Below are positions 16,620 to 24,811 of a DNA stretch of 41,551 nt, piece by piece. Made by a program: the position numbers and the translations under genes. Positions within the stretch are counted from its first letter, which is position 1. Every line of letters starts with the position of its first letter. Source of the DNA: an uncultured Mediterraneibacter sp. (lineage in GTDB: Bacteria > Bacillota > Clostridia > Lachnospirales > Lachnospiraceae); NCBI GenBank assembly GCA_944375765.1, contig CALWAR010000085.1, forward strand, positions 1 to 41,551, in the 5' to 3' direction. Below the pieces are notes generated by a model that was given only the letters and a program-made list of their open reading frames with translations, ran no database searches and was not told the origin of the DNA.

Positions 16620-17092
16620 TATGGTTCCTCCTCATATTTTTCTACGATCAGCTTTACGCCGGATACGTCCACGACTTTTGCGAGAGCGCCTGTATCCAGA
16701 GTTTCACTGTCGCTTTTGGAGCGTACGCTCCATTCCTGGCCGTCGACGATGCTGGCGCCCGTCTGTTCCAGGTTATCCACTTTCTGAGTGATGCGGATTA
16801 CTTTTCCGATCTTGCCCTCATAATTTGTGCGGATACACTTCCTGTTGAGATGTTTCGCAGCCCACGGTCTCGTGAAGATGAGAAGCACGCAGGATACGGC
16901 AAGGAAGATTATGATCTGCACGACCAGCCCGGCGCCCAGCGCATTGGCGGCAAGAGCCGCGAGAGCTCCCGCCGCGAACCAGATCGTGGTCAGGCCGACG
17001 GTGAACAGCTCGATGACGATAAGTATGATGAACAGTCCGAGCCATATCAGATTCAGTTCCGGGCCGGACAGTATCAGTATATCTGTTCCCAT
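16619..17092 (-). CDS. NfeD-family membrane protein
   Basis: A 157-residue NfeD1b-type protein without the ClpP-like protease domain. It has three to four transmembrane segments in residues 14-85 (IWLGLFIILIVIELFTVG, TIWFAAGALAALAANALGAG, VVQIIIFLAVSCVLLIFTRP), followed by the cytoplasmic OB-fold domain (GKIGKVI..., GQEWSVRSKSDSETLDTGA, KVVDVSGVKLIVE). It partners the SPFH protein encoded immediately downstream; the last base of its stop is shared with that start codon. The start is supported by AAAGGAG about eight bases before ATG 17092. It probably assists assembly or stability of the SPFH complex. Confidence 0.9.
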   Translation of the reverse strand: MGTDILILSGPELNLIWLGLFIILIVIELFTVGLTTIWFAAGALAALAANALGAGLVVQIIIFLAVSCVLLIFTRPWAAKHLNRKCIRTNYEGKIGKVIRITQKVDNLEQTGASIVDGQEWSVRSKSDSETLDTGALAKVVDVSGVKLIVEKYEEEP

Positions 17093-17117
17093 TATGACAT
17101 CTCCTTTCTCTTAATGT

Positions 17118-17440
17118 TTAGTCCTGTAAATACTGCTCATAGTCTATATCATAATATGCCTCGCCTGGCTCCAGTACCACACACCGTCGCTTATCTGTAC
17201 TATTTCGCCGTTACAGAGCCACAGCCTTTCTTTCCCAGTCACTGCATCCTGGCCGGGATCCGGACCGAAAAAACATGTTTCATACAAAAAATAATCCCGC
17301 TGAAACGCTGATAAAAGTACGCTCCCGATCACTAACTCCCCGGTGTATGTCCTTTCCGGAATATGTACGCCGACCACATAACATCCGTTCCCAAGTACGG
17401 TTTCAAATTCTTCGCCCGTCTCCGGAATCTGAGCAGTCAC
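17118..17440 (-). pseudogene. Frameshifted small hypothetical gene (GT-repeat slippage)
   Basis: The minus-strand frame from GTG 17440 reads VTAQIPETGEEFETVLGNGC and continues for 98 codons, stopping at TAG (17144-17146) after an implausible tail WYWSQARHIMI. Shifting the frame inside the GTGTGTGG stretch near 17180, as if one TG unit were removed, gives SDGVVLEPGEAYYDIDYEQY and a stop at 17118, just before the nfeD ribosome binding site. That tail reads far more like protein. The core GCYVVGVHIPERTYTGELVIG resembles the G-x-Y-x-VG-x-DIP-x-GTY repeat found in small surface or lipoproteins. The 5' end is also doubtful: no ribosome binding site, and an in-frame TAG eight codons before the GTG. 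Either a pseudogene, a phase-variable gene or a sequence error. Confidence 0.5.
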
Positions 17441-17538
17441 ATACTTATAAGTATCAGACTACTTTTATTGTATCATATTTCGACAGCGATTGATATTGTA
17501 AAATTTTCTTAAGATCGGTGCAGGAATCGGAAAAAATA

Positions 17539-17567
17539 TTGATGCTTCGGCATATTTTCGCTATACT
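17539..17567 (+). promoter_or_regulatory. Predicted sigma-A promoter of the P-type ATPase operon
   Basis: TTGATG (17539-17544) and TATACT (17562-17567) with a 17-base spacer, about 40 bases before the start codon. Confidence 0.6.
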
Positions 17568-17607
17568 GTATATCTGAGAGAAAAGTTTATGAAAAAGGAA
17601 TAGAGAA

Positions 17608-19473
17608 ATGACAGAAGAAGCAAGGAAAAAGGGGATAGAGATCGGCGCAGGCGTGGCGATCTATATAATCGCGTGGGCGGTCGCCTCATACAGGATCGTC
17701 CCGTCGACGGCGGAGACACTGTTGTTTCTGGCGGCTTACGCAGTTCTGTCTTTGAGTTCATGCTGGGAACAGCTCAGGAAGTTCGTAAAGAGAGAATTCA
17801 TGGACGAGAGCCTTCTGATGATCATTGCCACGGCAGGAGCCTTTCTGGTGGGAAAGCACAAAGAGGCAGTAGCTGCGATGCTGTTCTACCAGGTGAGTAA
17901 GCTGGTAGAGGAACTCTCGCTCGGAAAGACGAAAAAATCTATAGCAGAGTTCATCGACATCCGCCCCGAGTATGCGAATCTTAAAGTGGGGAACAGGGAG
18001 AAGATCGTACCGCCGCAGGAGCTTAAACTCAGGCAGGTGATCGTCCTCCGTCCGGGCGAGAAGATCCCGGTGGATGCGGTCGTGACGCTGGGGAGCGGAT
18101 CTGTCGACATGAAAGCCCTGACAGGAGAGTCTGAGCCGAGAAATGTAAAGATCGGCGACAAACTCTACAGCGGGAGTATCAATCTGAACAGTGTCCTTGA
18201 AGCGAGAGTGATCAGACAGTACAATGACTCCACAGCGGCCAGGATCATGAGACTGGTGGAGAGCGCGAGTGAGAATAAACCGGCCAGCATCCATTTTGCT
18301 GATAAGTTTACGAAATACTATACGCCGCTGGTCATCCTCTTAGCTCTGCTCACGATGATACTGCCTCCGATGGTCTTTATCGAGGCAAGGGCGGAATGGA
18401 TATACAGGGGACTCATCATACTGGTGGCTGCGTGTCCGTGCGGCCTGATGGTCTCCATACCGCTTGCGTTTCTGGGAGGAATCGGCTCGGCCTCTAAGCA
18501 GGGAGTCCTGATAAAGGGCGGGGCGTATCTGGAAGATCTCACGGAGGCAGATACATTTGTTTTTGACAAAACGGGTACACTGACAGAAGGAGTCTTCCAT
18601 GTCCGGGAGATCGTCCCGCATAAGATGGAGAGAGAGGAACTGCTGGAGATCGCGGCTCTCGCTGAAGCATATTCCAACCATCCGATCGCCATGTCTCTGG
18701 CGGAAGAGTACGGCAAAGAGCCGGATATGTCCCGCGTATCGGACGCCGAAGAACAGCCGGGATACGGTGTGCGCGCGTCTGTGGACGGACGTGAAGTGTA
18801 CGTGGGTAATATCCGTCTGATGAACCGTCAGGGCATATTCTATCAGCCGGTCAAAGAGGCGGGGACAGTCATCTATATTGCCGTGGACGGTCAATATGCA
18901 GGCTGTATCCTGATATCCGACAAGATAAGAGAGGACGCCGCCGGACTGATAAAATGGATGCGCAGGAAGAATCTTGGCGTTGTAATGTTCACCGGAGACA
19001 ATGAGCGCGTCGCAGAGGAAGTGGCCGGACGTCTTCAGATCGAGAGTGTGTATGCGGAACTGATGCCGGAACACAAAGTAGAACTTTTAGAGGAGTTCCG
19101 GGAGAATCAGATGGAAGGGGAAAAACTGGCTTTCGTAGGCGACGGCATCAACGACGCTCCGGCCCTCTCCCTGGCGGACATCGGCATAGCGATGGGCGGG
19201 CTGGGGGCAGACGCTGCGCTTGAGGCGGCGGATATCATACTCATGAAAGACGAGCCGTCCAAGATCATCAATGCAGTCCGCATCGCGAGAGCGACTCTGC
19301 GGTCGGTAAAGCAGAACATGGCTTTTGCTGTCGGGATGAAGATCCTGCTCGTCATAATGGCGTTCTTTGGTCTTGTGACGATGCAGAACGCGATCATCGC
19401 CGATATGGTCGTAATGATCATTAATATTTTAAATTCGTTCTGGATGATGCAGTATCCGGAGAAGGGAGTATAA
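17608..19473 (+). CDS. Heavy-metal translocating P1B-type ATPase (Cd/Zn/Co exporter type)
   Basis: A 621-residue integral membrane ATPase exporting soft divalent metals. It lacks an N-terminal HMA metal-binding domain and starts near the first transmembrane helices. In order: actuator-domain ALTGESEPRN, the intramembrane metal motif CPCG within VAACPCGLMVSIPLAF, the phosphorylation site FVFDKTGTLTEG, the P1B-specific His-Pro of AEAYSNHPIAMSL, the ATP-site hinge MFTGDNERVAEEVAG and FVGDGINDAPALSLADIGIA (read here as GDGIND). The CPC plus final-helix features suggest the Cd/Zn/Pb subgroup more than copper, though metal choice is inference. AAAGGA precedes ATG 17608. The lipoprotein gene starts three bases after its stop, so the two share a transcript. 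Confidence 0.92.
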   Translation: MTEEARKKGIEIGAGVAIYIIAWAVASYRIVPSTAETLLFLAAYAVLSLSSCWEQLRKFVKREFMDESLLMIIATAGAFLVGKHKEAVAAMLFYQVSKLVEELSLGKTKKSIAEFIDIRPEYANLKVGNREKIVPPQELKLRQVIVLRPGEKIPVDAVVTLGSGSVDMKALTGESEPRNVKIGDKLYSGSINLNSVLEARVIRQYNDSTAARIMRLVESASENKPASIHFADKFTKYYTPLVILLALLTMILPPMVFIEARAEWIYRGLIILVAACPCGLMVSIPLAFLGGIGSASKQGVLIKGGAYLEDLTEADTFVFDKTGTLTEGVFHVREIVPHKMEREELLEIAALAEAYSNHPIAMSLAEEYGKEPDMSRVSDAEEQPGYGVRASVDGREVYVGNIRLMNRQGIFYQPVKEAGTVIYIAVDGQYAGCILISDKIREDAAGLIKWMRRKNLGVVMFTGDNERVAEEVAGRLQIESVYAELMPEHKVELLEEFRENQMEGEKLAFVGDGINDAPALSLADIGIAMGGLGADAALEAADIILMKDEPSKIINAVRIARATLRSVKQNMAFAVGMKILLVIMAFFGLVTMQNAIIADMVVMIINILNSFWMMQYPEKGV

Positions 19474-19476
19474 GAG

Positions 19477-20031
19477 ATGAAAGGAAAGACTATCGGGATC
19501 ATGATGCTGGCTGCGGCGCTGACAGTCATGTCATGGGGATGCGCATCTTTGCAGAAAGATGGCGTGAGAGCCCTTGAGAATGGAGAGTACGAAGAAGCTC
19601 TGGAGCAGTTTGAGACACTGGTACAGAGCGGAGACAGTGAGGAGGCTGCCGACGGATATCTGGGCCTTGGGATGACTTACTATGAAATGAAAGACTATGA
19701 AAACGCCCTGAACGCATTTATGCAGGCGATAGATAACGGCGCGCAGCCAGGCGTCCAGACCTACAACCTGATGGGGATATGCTCGATGCAGACAGGAAGC
19801 TACACATCGGCTCTTGAGTATATCCAGTCGGGGATCGCGCTTACCCATACGTCTGACGGAGCGGAGAAAGCAGATGAGGAACTGGTGCGGGAAATGAAGT
19901 TTAATGAGATCATCTGCTATGAGCGCCAGGCGGACTGGGAAAATGCCAGACAGAAAACAGCAGAGTATCTGGCAGAGTATCCTGACGACGAAGCCGTCCA
20001 GAAAGAGGCCGAGTTCCTGGAGACGCGTTAG
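19477..20031 (+). CDS. TPR-repeat lipoprotein
   Basis: A 184-residue exported protein. The signal peptide MKGKTIGIMMLAAALTVMSW ends at a lipobox-like WGC, so Cys22 should be lipidated after cleavage; Trp at -2 is unusual. The mature part holds about three to four TPR units: GVRALENGEYEEALEQFETL, YLGLGMTYYEMKDYENALNAF and YNLMGICSMQTGSYTSALEY, plus a degenerate last copy. It is tethered outside the cytoplasmic membrane and probably binds another protein. It sits three bases after the P-type ATPase, with its ribosome binding site (GGGAG) inside that gene, hence translational coupling. Any functional link to metal export is inference only. Confidence 0.85.
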   Translation: MKGKTIGIMMLAAALTVMSWGCASLQKDGVRALENGEYEEALEQFETLVQSGDSEEAADGYLGLGMTYYEMKDYENALNAFMQAIDNGAQPGVQTYNLMGICSMQTGSYTSALEYIQSGIALTHTSDGAEKADEELVREMKFNEIICYERQADWENARQKTAEYLAEYPDDEAVQKEAEFLETR

Positions 20032-20103
20032 TGCGCCGGCAGGTAAGAGCGGCGGAGAGCCTGAGGGCATGGTTTTAATCGCTGTGGACAAGGAGACAGA
20101 CGC

Positions 20104-21339
20104 ATGCATGAGACAGAACGCATAGAGGAGAAAGTGATCCTCGTGGGACTTGATACAGGAAACCAGGAGATGGCGGAGCGTTCCCTCGATGAGCTCGCCG
20201 AACTTGCAAAGACTGCCGGAGCCAGAGTCGCGGGACGCCTTATCCAGGCAAGGGACTGTGCACATCCCGCGACTTATATCGGGAAAGGCAAGCTGGCGGA
20301 ACTAAAGGATCTGATCTGGGAGACAGAAGCTGACGGCATCGTCTGCGATGATGAACTGACGAGCGCTCAGCTCGGCGCTCTGGAAGCAGAACTGTCCTGC
20401 AAGGTCATCGACAGGACGCTGCTTATCCTGGATATCTTTGCGGCGCACGCTGTATCAGGAGAGGGAAAGATACAGGTAGAACTGGCTCAGCTAAGATACC
20501 GTGCGTCCCGCCTTACCGGGCTTGGCCGGTCGCTCTCGCGTCTTGGCGGCGGGATCGGCACGAGGGGGCCGGGAGAGAAGAAGCTGGAGATGGACCGACG
20601 CCTGATAAGAGAACGGATCAGCAGGCTCAGGAAAGACTTAAAGAATGTGGAGAAGCACAGGGAACTGCTCCGCTCACAGCGCATGCAGTCCGGGATGAAG
20701 ACGGCGGCGCTTGTGGGATATACCTCAGCGGGAAAGAGCAGCATCGAAAATGCTCTGACAGGCGCGGGGATACCGGAGGATGCGAAGTTGTTCTCCACTC
20801 TGGATACGACGACCCGCGTGCTGGAGCTCGACAACAGCCAGGAGATCCTGCTCACGGATACGGTCGGATTCATACGGAAGCTGCCCCACCATCTGGTGGA
20901 GGCATTCAGGAGTACGATGGAAGAGGCAAAGTATGCGGATATCATCATTCACGTGACAGATGCGTCAAACCCTCAGATGGAGGAACAGATGCACATCGTG
21001 TATGAGACGCTCCGCCGACTCGGCGCAGAGGACCGTCCGGTGGTGACGCTTTTTAATAAACAGGATTTGCTGGACCATCCGGTGAGACAGCGCGACTTTC
21101 AGGCGGATTACTCGATCCCCGTCTCGGCAAAGACGGGTCAGGGACTCGAAGAGCTTAAAGCTGCTCTTCTTGAGATCTTAAGAAGAGACCAGATCTATAT
21201 TGAGCGCCTGTATGATTACTCGGAGGCGGGGAAGATCCGTCTCATCCGGAACCATGGTCAGCTCATCTCGGAGGAATATGCAGCGGCAGGCATAGAGGTG
21301 AAAGCGTATGTGCCGAAAGAAGTATACGGAAAACTGTAA
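20104..21339 (+). CDS. hflX: GTPase HflX, ribosome-associated
   Basis: A 411-residue HflX GTPase. The N-terminal HflX domain contains HPATYIGKGKLAELKDL, CDDELTSAQLGALE, DRTLLILDIFAAHAVSGEGK and the glycine-rich GLGRSLSRLGGGIGTRGPGE, then a coiled coil (RRLIRERISRLRKDLKNVEK). The GTPase domain has G1 GYTSAGKSS (the family usually has GYTNAGKST), G2 region STLDTTTR, G3 DTVGFIRKLP, G4 NKQD and G5 SAKTGQG. HflX splits stalled or hibernating 70S ribosomes and aids heat-stress recovery in other bacteria. AAGGAG stands eight bases before ATG 20104. It is 72 bases downstream of the lipoprotein gene with no terminator between them. Confidence 0.95.
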   Translation: MHETERIEEKVILVGLDTGNQEMAERSLDELAELAKTAGARVAGRLIQARDCAHPATYIGKGKLAELKDLIWETEADGIVCDDELTSAQLGALEAELSCKVIDRTLLILDIFAAHAVSGEGKIQVELAQLRYRASRLTGLGRSLSRLGGGIGTRGPGEKKLEMDRRLIRERISRLRKDLKNVEKHRELLRSQRMQSGMKTAALVGYTSAGKSSIENALTGAGIPEDAKLFSTLDTTTRVLELDNSQEILLTDTVGFIRKLPHHLVEAFRSTMEEAKYADIIIHVTDASNPQMEEQMHIVYETLRRLGAEDRPVVTLFNKQDLLDHPVRQRDFQADYSIPVSAKTGQGLEELKAALLEILRRDQIYIERLYDYSEAGKIRLIRNHGQLISEEYAAAGIEVKAYVPKEVYGKL

Positions 21340-21355
21340 AAGACCGGAAAGAAGA

Positions 21356-22093
21356 TCAGAGGATCCCTCCGTCCAGCCCGATGATCTGTCCCGTCAGATA
21401 AGCCGGAGCTTCTGAAAGCATGAGGACCATCCAGGCAACTTCTTCCGGGCGGCCGTACCGTCCCGCCGGTATCTCATCCTCAAGCGCAGCACGCTCTTTG
21501 GCGCTGAGTCTGCTGTTCATCTCTGTATCGACCACCCCGCATGCGAGAGCATTTACCTGTATATTGCTGGGCGCCAGTTCTTTCGCCAGTGCCTTTGTCA
21601 GTCCGTGCAGGCCTGATTTGGCGGCAGAGTAGGCAGCCTCGCAGGAGGCGCCTGAAGTCCCCCACATGGAGGAGATATTGATGATCTTTCCCTCTTTGCG
21701 GGAGAGCATATAAGGGATCGCTGCGCGGCAGCAGTAGAATGCAGAGGACAGGTCAGTGTCGATCACCATCTTCCAGTCCGCGTCTGACATGTCGCTGAGC
21801 AGTCCGAAGTACGCGCAGCCTGCATTGTTGACGAGCACATCAAGTCCGCCGCAGATGTCGGAGATCTGATCGAACATGGCGCGCACATCGCCGGGATCCC
21901 CTACATTGCCGGGGAGCATCGTACATGTTCCTCCTGCCGATAATATCTTATGTTCGGTCTCCCGGAGCTGATCGAGAGAAGTCCTGCAGTTTATAAATAT
22001 ATGATGACCGTGTTCCGCAAAGGCGAGGGCGCAGGCAAGTCCGATCCCCCGGGAGGAACCGGTCACGAGGATATTTTTCTTTTTTTTGTTCAT
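21356..22093 (-). CDS. Short-chain dehydrogenase/reductase, FabG-like
   Basis: A 245-residue classical SDR. Features are the nucleotide loop TGSSRGIGLACALAF near the N-terminus, NNAG (LVNNAGCAYFG), the catalytic Ser in NISSMWG, Tyr-x3-Lys in AAYSAAKSG and the C-terminal LTGQIIGLDGGIL of FabG-type oxidoreductases. The ATG at 22093 (MNKKKKNILVTG) has GGAGAG seven bases upstream and is preferred to the in-frame ATG 15 bases earlier. FabG proper would lie in a fatty-acid cluster; this gene is isolated and convergent with hflX. It may be another 3-oxoacyl-type reductase, or the EF-P 5-aminopentanone reductase (YmfI) kind found in Firmicutes; sequence alone does not decide. Confidence 0.85.
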   Translation of the reverse strand: MNKKKKNILVTGSSRGIGLACALAFAEHGHHIFINCRTSLDQLRETEHKILSAGGTCTMLPGNVGDPGDVRAMFDQISDICGGLDVLVNNAGCAYFGLLSDMSDADWKMVIDTDLSSAFYCCRAAIPYMLSRKEGKIINISSMWGTSGASCEAAYSAAKSGLHGLTKALAKELAPSNIQVNALACGVVDTEMNSRLSAKERAALEDEIPAGRYGRPEEVAWMVLMLSEAPAYLTGQIIGLDGGIL

Positions 22094-22114
22094 ATGATAT
22101 CTCTCCATTCTTAC

Positions 22115-22123
22115 AGTATAGCA
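22115..22123 (-). promoter_or_regulatory. Extended -10 promoter of the SDR gene
   Basis: On the minus strand TGCTATACT provides TATACT (22115-22120) with an upstream TG; the -35 region is poor. The SDR start codon is about 22 bases downstream of the -10. Confidence 0.45.
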
Positions 22124-22175
22124 CAGGCGCAGTTCCGGCGGAATATGAAAAATGAAATAAGTCGCAGACTTTTCA

Positions 22176-22204
22176 TTGTACTTGCCAACTCCATGTGTTA
22201 GAAT
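22176..22204 (+). promoter_or_regulatory. Predicted sigma-A promoter of the HD hydrolase-ParA operon
   Basis: TTGTAC (22176-22181) and TAGAAT (22199-22204) with a 17-base spacer; the leader would be about 90 bases. Confidence 0.55.
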
Positions 22205-22299
22205 TTATCTGACAACGGATATATTGGGAAAGCATATCGGACACGTGCTTCCCGGTGGCTCAGACATAAGAGAGAACAGGTCTTGGCGGAGGGTATGAC

Positions 22300-22917
22300 A
22301 TGATAGATGACGCGATGGATTTTGCGACGAAAGCACACGAAGGACAGTTTCGGAAAGGGACAAGACGCCCCTATATTGTCCATCCCATAGAAGTGGCGGA
22401 TATCGTGTCAGCAATGACGAAAGATGAGGAAGTGATATGTGCGGCGCTCCTGCACGATACGATCGAGGACTGCAGCGGCATCACATGGGACATATTAAAG
22501 CTCAGGTTTGGCGGGAGAGTGGCCGATATGGTGGCTCAGGAGAGCGAGGATAAGTCACTGAGCTGGGAGAAACGAAAAGGAGAGACGATCAGCCGGCTGA
22601 GGACAGCGCCTGTGGAAGTACAGATGATCGGGCTTGCAGACAAGCTCTCTAATATGCGGGACATTGACAGGGACTATCCGGTCATGGGAGACGAATTGTG
22701 GAGCAGGTTCCGCATGCAGAGCAAATCTGCTCTGGCCTGGTATTACAAAGGGATACGGGACGTGCTGGCAGAGAATTTCAGAGGAGTGCCCGCATATGAA
22801 GAGTACTGCCGTCTGATCGATAAGAATTTCGGGCCGGACAGTGCGCAGGCGGAATGGACGAAAGGAGACGGATGGCATGGCGGCGAGGACGAAAGTGATC
22901 TGTTTTGCGAACAATAA
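22300..22917 (+). CDS. HD-domain protein, MESH1/SpoT-hydrolase-like
   Basis: A 205-residue stand-alone HD hydrolase resembling the (p)ppGpp hydrolase domain of RelA/SpoT proteins. It has FATKAHEGQFRKGTRRPYIV followed by HPIEVADIV (first metal His), the diagnostic ALLHDTIEDCS (HD plus the ED pair that follows it in Rel/SpoT hydrolases), LADKLSNMRDI with the second conserved Asp and Asn, and RFRMQSKSALAWYY. There is no synthetase domain. It would cleave ppGpp to GDP and pyrophosphate, or act on another nucleotide. The last 41 bases overlap the start of the parA-like gene in another frame, so the pair is translationally coupled. Substrate identity is inference. Confidence 0.85.
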   Translation: MIDDAMDFATKAHEGQFRKGTRRPYIVHPIEVADIVSAMTKDEEVICAALLHDTIEDCSGITWDILKLRFGGRVADMVAQESEDKSLSWEKRKGETISRLRTAPVEVQMIGLADKLSNMRDIDRDYPVMGDELWSRFRMQSKSALAWYYKGIRDVLAENFRGVPAYEEYCRLIDKNFGPDSAQAEWTKGDGWHGGEDESDLFCEQ

Positions 22918-23665
22918 AGGGGGGAGCGGAAAGTCGACTACCTGTTCCAACGTAGGATACGGCCTGACACAGCTCGGGCGCAAAGTCCTGCTCATCGACG
23001 GGGACATGCAGTTGAATCTTTCCCTCTCTCTTTTTGATGAGGACACGGTGCTGGGCTTTGCACAGGGGGAGAAGAACCTGTACGGAGCGATCCGCAGACA
23101 GGACGGTCTGGAAGACTATATTGTCCGCACGCCGTATGACGATCTGGATCTTATCCCCTCATCTACGCTGATGAGTTCCATCGAGTATGAGCTGTTTACA
23201 AAATGGCAGAGAGAATACATCCTGAAAAAAGGTATTTCGGGGATCGTCGCCTCCGGAAAATATGATTACATACTTATCGACGCTCCGCCGACTCTGGGAG
23301 GCTGGGTGATGAACATTCTGTGCGCGTCAGACGAAATCATCATCCCGGTCGAGGCTTCTCCGTGGGGACTGTTCGGACTGGGAAACATGTTTGAATTTCT
23401 GGATCAGATGAGGCAGATCACACCGGGTCTGAAACTGGGCGGCATCGTTATCACAAAGGTTGACACGAGAAAAAACTATTTCCGCCAGACGATCGAGACG
23501 CTCAGAGAACTGGACGATGTGAAAGTATTCGACACATATATCCGTGTGGACAGCGGCGTGGAGTGGTCGCAGGACAACAACGCTCCGGTCATGGCATACA
23601 GAAAGAGCAGCCGGAGTGCGAAAGAATATATGGAACTGACAAAGGAGATAGATGAGGCGCGGTGA
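22877..23665 (+). CDS. Orphan ParA/Soj-family ATPase
   Basis: A 262-residue deviant Walker ATPase: KGGSGKSTT near residues 15-23 with the signature lysine, LLIDGDMQLNLSLSLF (Walker A' region; the family usually has D-x-D-x-Q), ILIDAPPTLGG (Walker B) and VITKVDTRKNY. The C-terminus RVDSGVEWSQDNNAPVMAYR resembles chromosomal Soj/ParA. No parB or parS site is nearby. The start is ATG 22877, with GGAG nine bases upstream inside the HD gene; a longer frame begins at 22841 without a binding site. Unlike chromosomal soj it is beside an alarmone-hydrolase-like gene, so it may position some other cargo. The operon ends at the terminator at 23725. Confidence 0.88.
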   Translation: MAARTKVICFANNKGGSGKSTTCSNVGYGLTQLGRKVLLIDGDMQLNLSLSLFDEDTVLGFAQGEKNLYGAIRRQDGLEDYIVRTPYDDLDLIPSSTLMSSIEYELFTKWQREYILKKGISGIVASGKYDYILIDAPPTLGGWVMNILCASDEIIIPVEASPWGLFGLGNMFEFLDQMRQITPGLKLGGIVITKVDTRKNYFRQTIETLRELDDVKVFDTYIRVDSGVEWSQDNNAPVMAYRKSSRSAKEYMELTKEIDEAR

Positions 23666-23724
23666 CGGGAGGATATCGCGGTTAATTTTATCGTGTTTTT
23701 GGAGTTTCCTGACACTGAAAAGTG

Positions 23725-23784
23725 AAAGCCGCCGCAGGCGAAAGCGCATTGTCAGATGCTTGCCCTCGCCAGCGGCGGCTTTTT
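23725..23784 (+). terminator. Strong intrinsic terminator after the parA-like gene
   Basis: AAAGCCGCCGC (23725-23735) pairs with GCGGCGGCTTTTT (23772-23784), a GC-rich stem ending in a T-tract. The enclosed 36 bases hold a smaller GCAT/ATGC hairpin. It separates the HD-ParA operon from the MoxR operon. Confidence 0.85.
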
Positions 23785-23788
23785 AGTG

Positions 23789-23840
23789 TATAATGCAGTT
23801 AGTAAAAAACAGACAGAACAGTCGGACAGAAAAGTCCGAC
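23789..23840 (+). promoter_or_regulatory. Candidate -10 and leader hairpin of the MoxR operon
   Basis: TATAAT at 23789-23794 is a consensus -10, but no -35 lies at the right distance because that space is the preceding terminator stem. Downstream GTCGGAC (23821-23827) and GTCCGAC (23834-23840) form a 7-bp hairpin with loop AGAAAA just before the GGGGAGG binding site of the MoxR gene. Confidence 0.4.
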
Positions 23841-23856
23841 AGATGGGGAGGTCGGT

Positions 23857-24807
23857 ATGGCAGACAGGATACGTTATGCGCAGCAGGTTATAGAGGAAGT
23901 GGAAAAGGCAGTCGTAGGAAAGAAAGATGTTCTCACAAAGATTATGACGGCGATCCTGGCCGGAGGACATATACTGATAGAGGATATACCGGGAACTGGA
24001 AAGACGACGATGGCGCTCGCATTTTCCAGGGCGATGGGACTTGAAGAGCGGAGAGTGCAGTTCACCCCGGATGTGCTCCCGTCAGATCTGACGGGATTTA
24101 CGATCTATCAGAAAGAGACGGGGAAGTTCGTATATCAGCCGGGTGCGGTCATGTGCAATCTTCTCCTGGCCGACGAGATCAACCGGACGTCTCCGAAGAC
24201 ACAGTCCGCGCTCCTTGAAGTCATGGAAGAGCGGCAGGTCACGGTGGATGGCGTGACGCGCAGGACGGGGGATCCGTTTATCGTGATCGCAACAGAGAAC
24301 CCTGCCGGCTCTGCCGGAACACAGCTTTTGCCGGAATCCCAGCTTGACCGCTTTATGATCTGTGTGAGTATGGGATATCCGACCGTAGAGGAGGAGATGG
24401 AGATCCTGCGCAGAAGCCAGGAGGAGGACAGAACGTCCGGAATAGATCACGTTGTGGATGCCGCAGCTCTCCGGGACATGATAAAGAGCGCGAAAGAGAC
24501 GTATATGCATGAGCGCATCTGCCGCTACATTGCCGAGCTGGCCAGATCATCCAGGGAAAATGAATGGACAGAACTGGGGTTAAGCCCGAGGGGAACGGTG
24601 GCGCTGACGGCCATGGCGAAAGCGTACGCATATCTGAAAGGGCGGGGCTATGTGATACCGTCCGATGTAGAAGAGGTGTTCCCGTGCGTGGCGTCCCACA
24701 GGATCCTGCTGAACATGAAAGCCAGGGTAGGGCATATCCGCGCGGAAGAAGTGATCCGGCAGATCCTTGAAAACACGGAGAAGCCGGCTCTTAAGACAAG
24801 GCGGTAG
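23857..24807 (+). CDS. MoxR-family AAA+ ATPase
   Basis: A 316-residue MoxR ATPase. Walker A is in EDIPGTGKTTMALAFS, Walker B in LLLADEINRTSPKTQSALLE, with the conserved EVMEERQVTVDG, sensor 1 IATENPAGSAGTQLLPESQL and the arginine-finger segment DRFM, and the C-terminal lid with the sensor 2 region SPRGTVALTAMAKAYA. MoxR proteins are chaperone-like ATPases that act on partners encoded beside them; here those are the DUF58 protein and the transglutaminase-like membrane protein. The start is supported by GGGGAGG about eight bases before ATG 23857. It is the first gene of a three-gene operon. Confidence 0.92.
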   Translation: MADRIRYAQQVIEEVEKAVVGKKDVLTKIMTAILAGGHILIEDIPGTGKTTMALAFSRAMGLEERRVQFTPDVLPSDLTGFTIYQKETGKFVYQPGAVMCNLLLADEINRTSPKTQSALLEVMEERQVTVDGVTRRTGDPFIVIATENPAGSAGTQLLPESQLDRFMICVSMGYPTVEEEMEILRRSQEEDRTSGIDHVVDAAALRDMIKSAKETYMHERICRYIAELARSSRENEWTELGLSPRGTVALTAMAKAYAYLKGRGYVIPSDVEEVFPCVASHRILLNMKARVGHIRAEEVIRQILENTEKPALKTRR

Positions 24808-24811
24808 AGAT

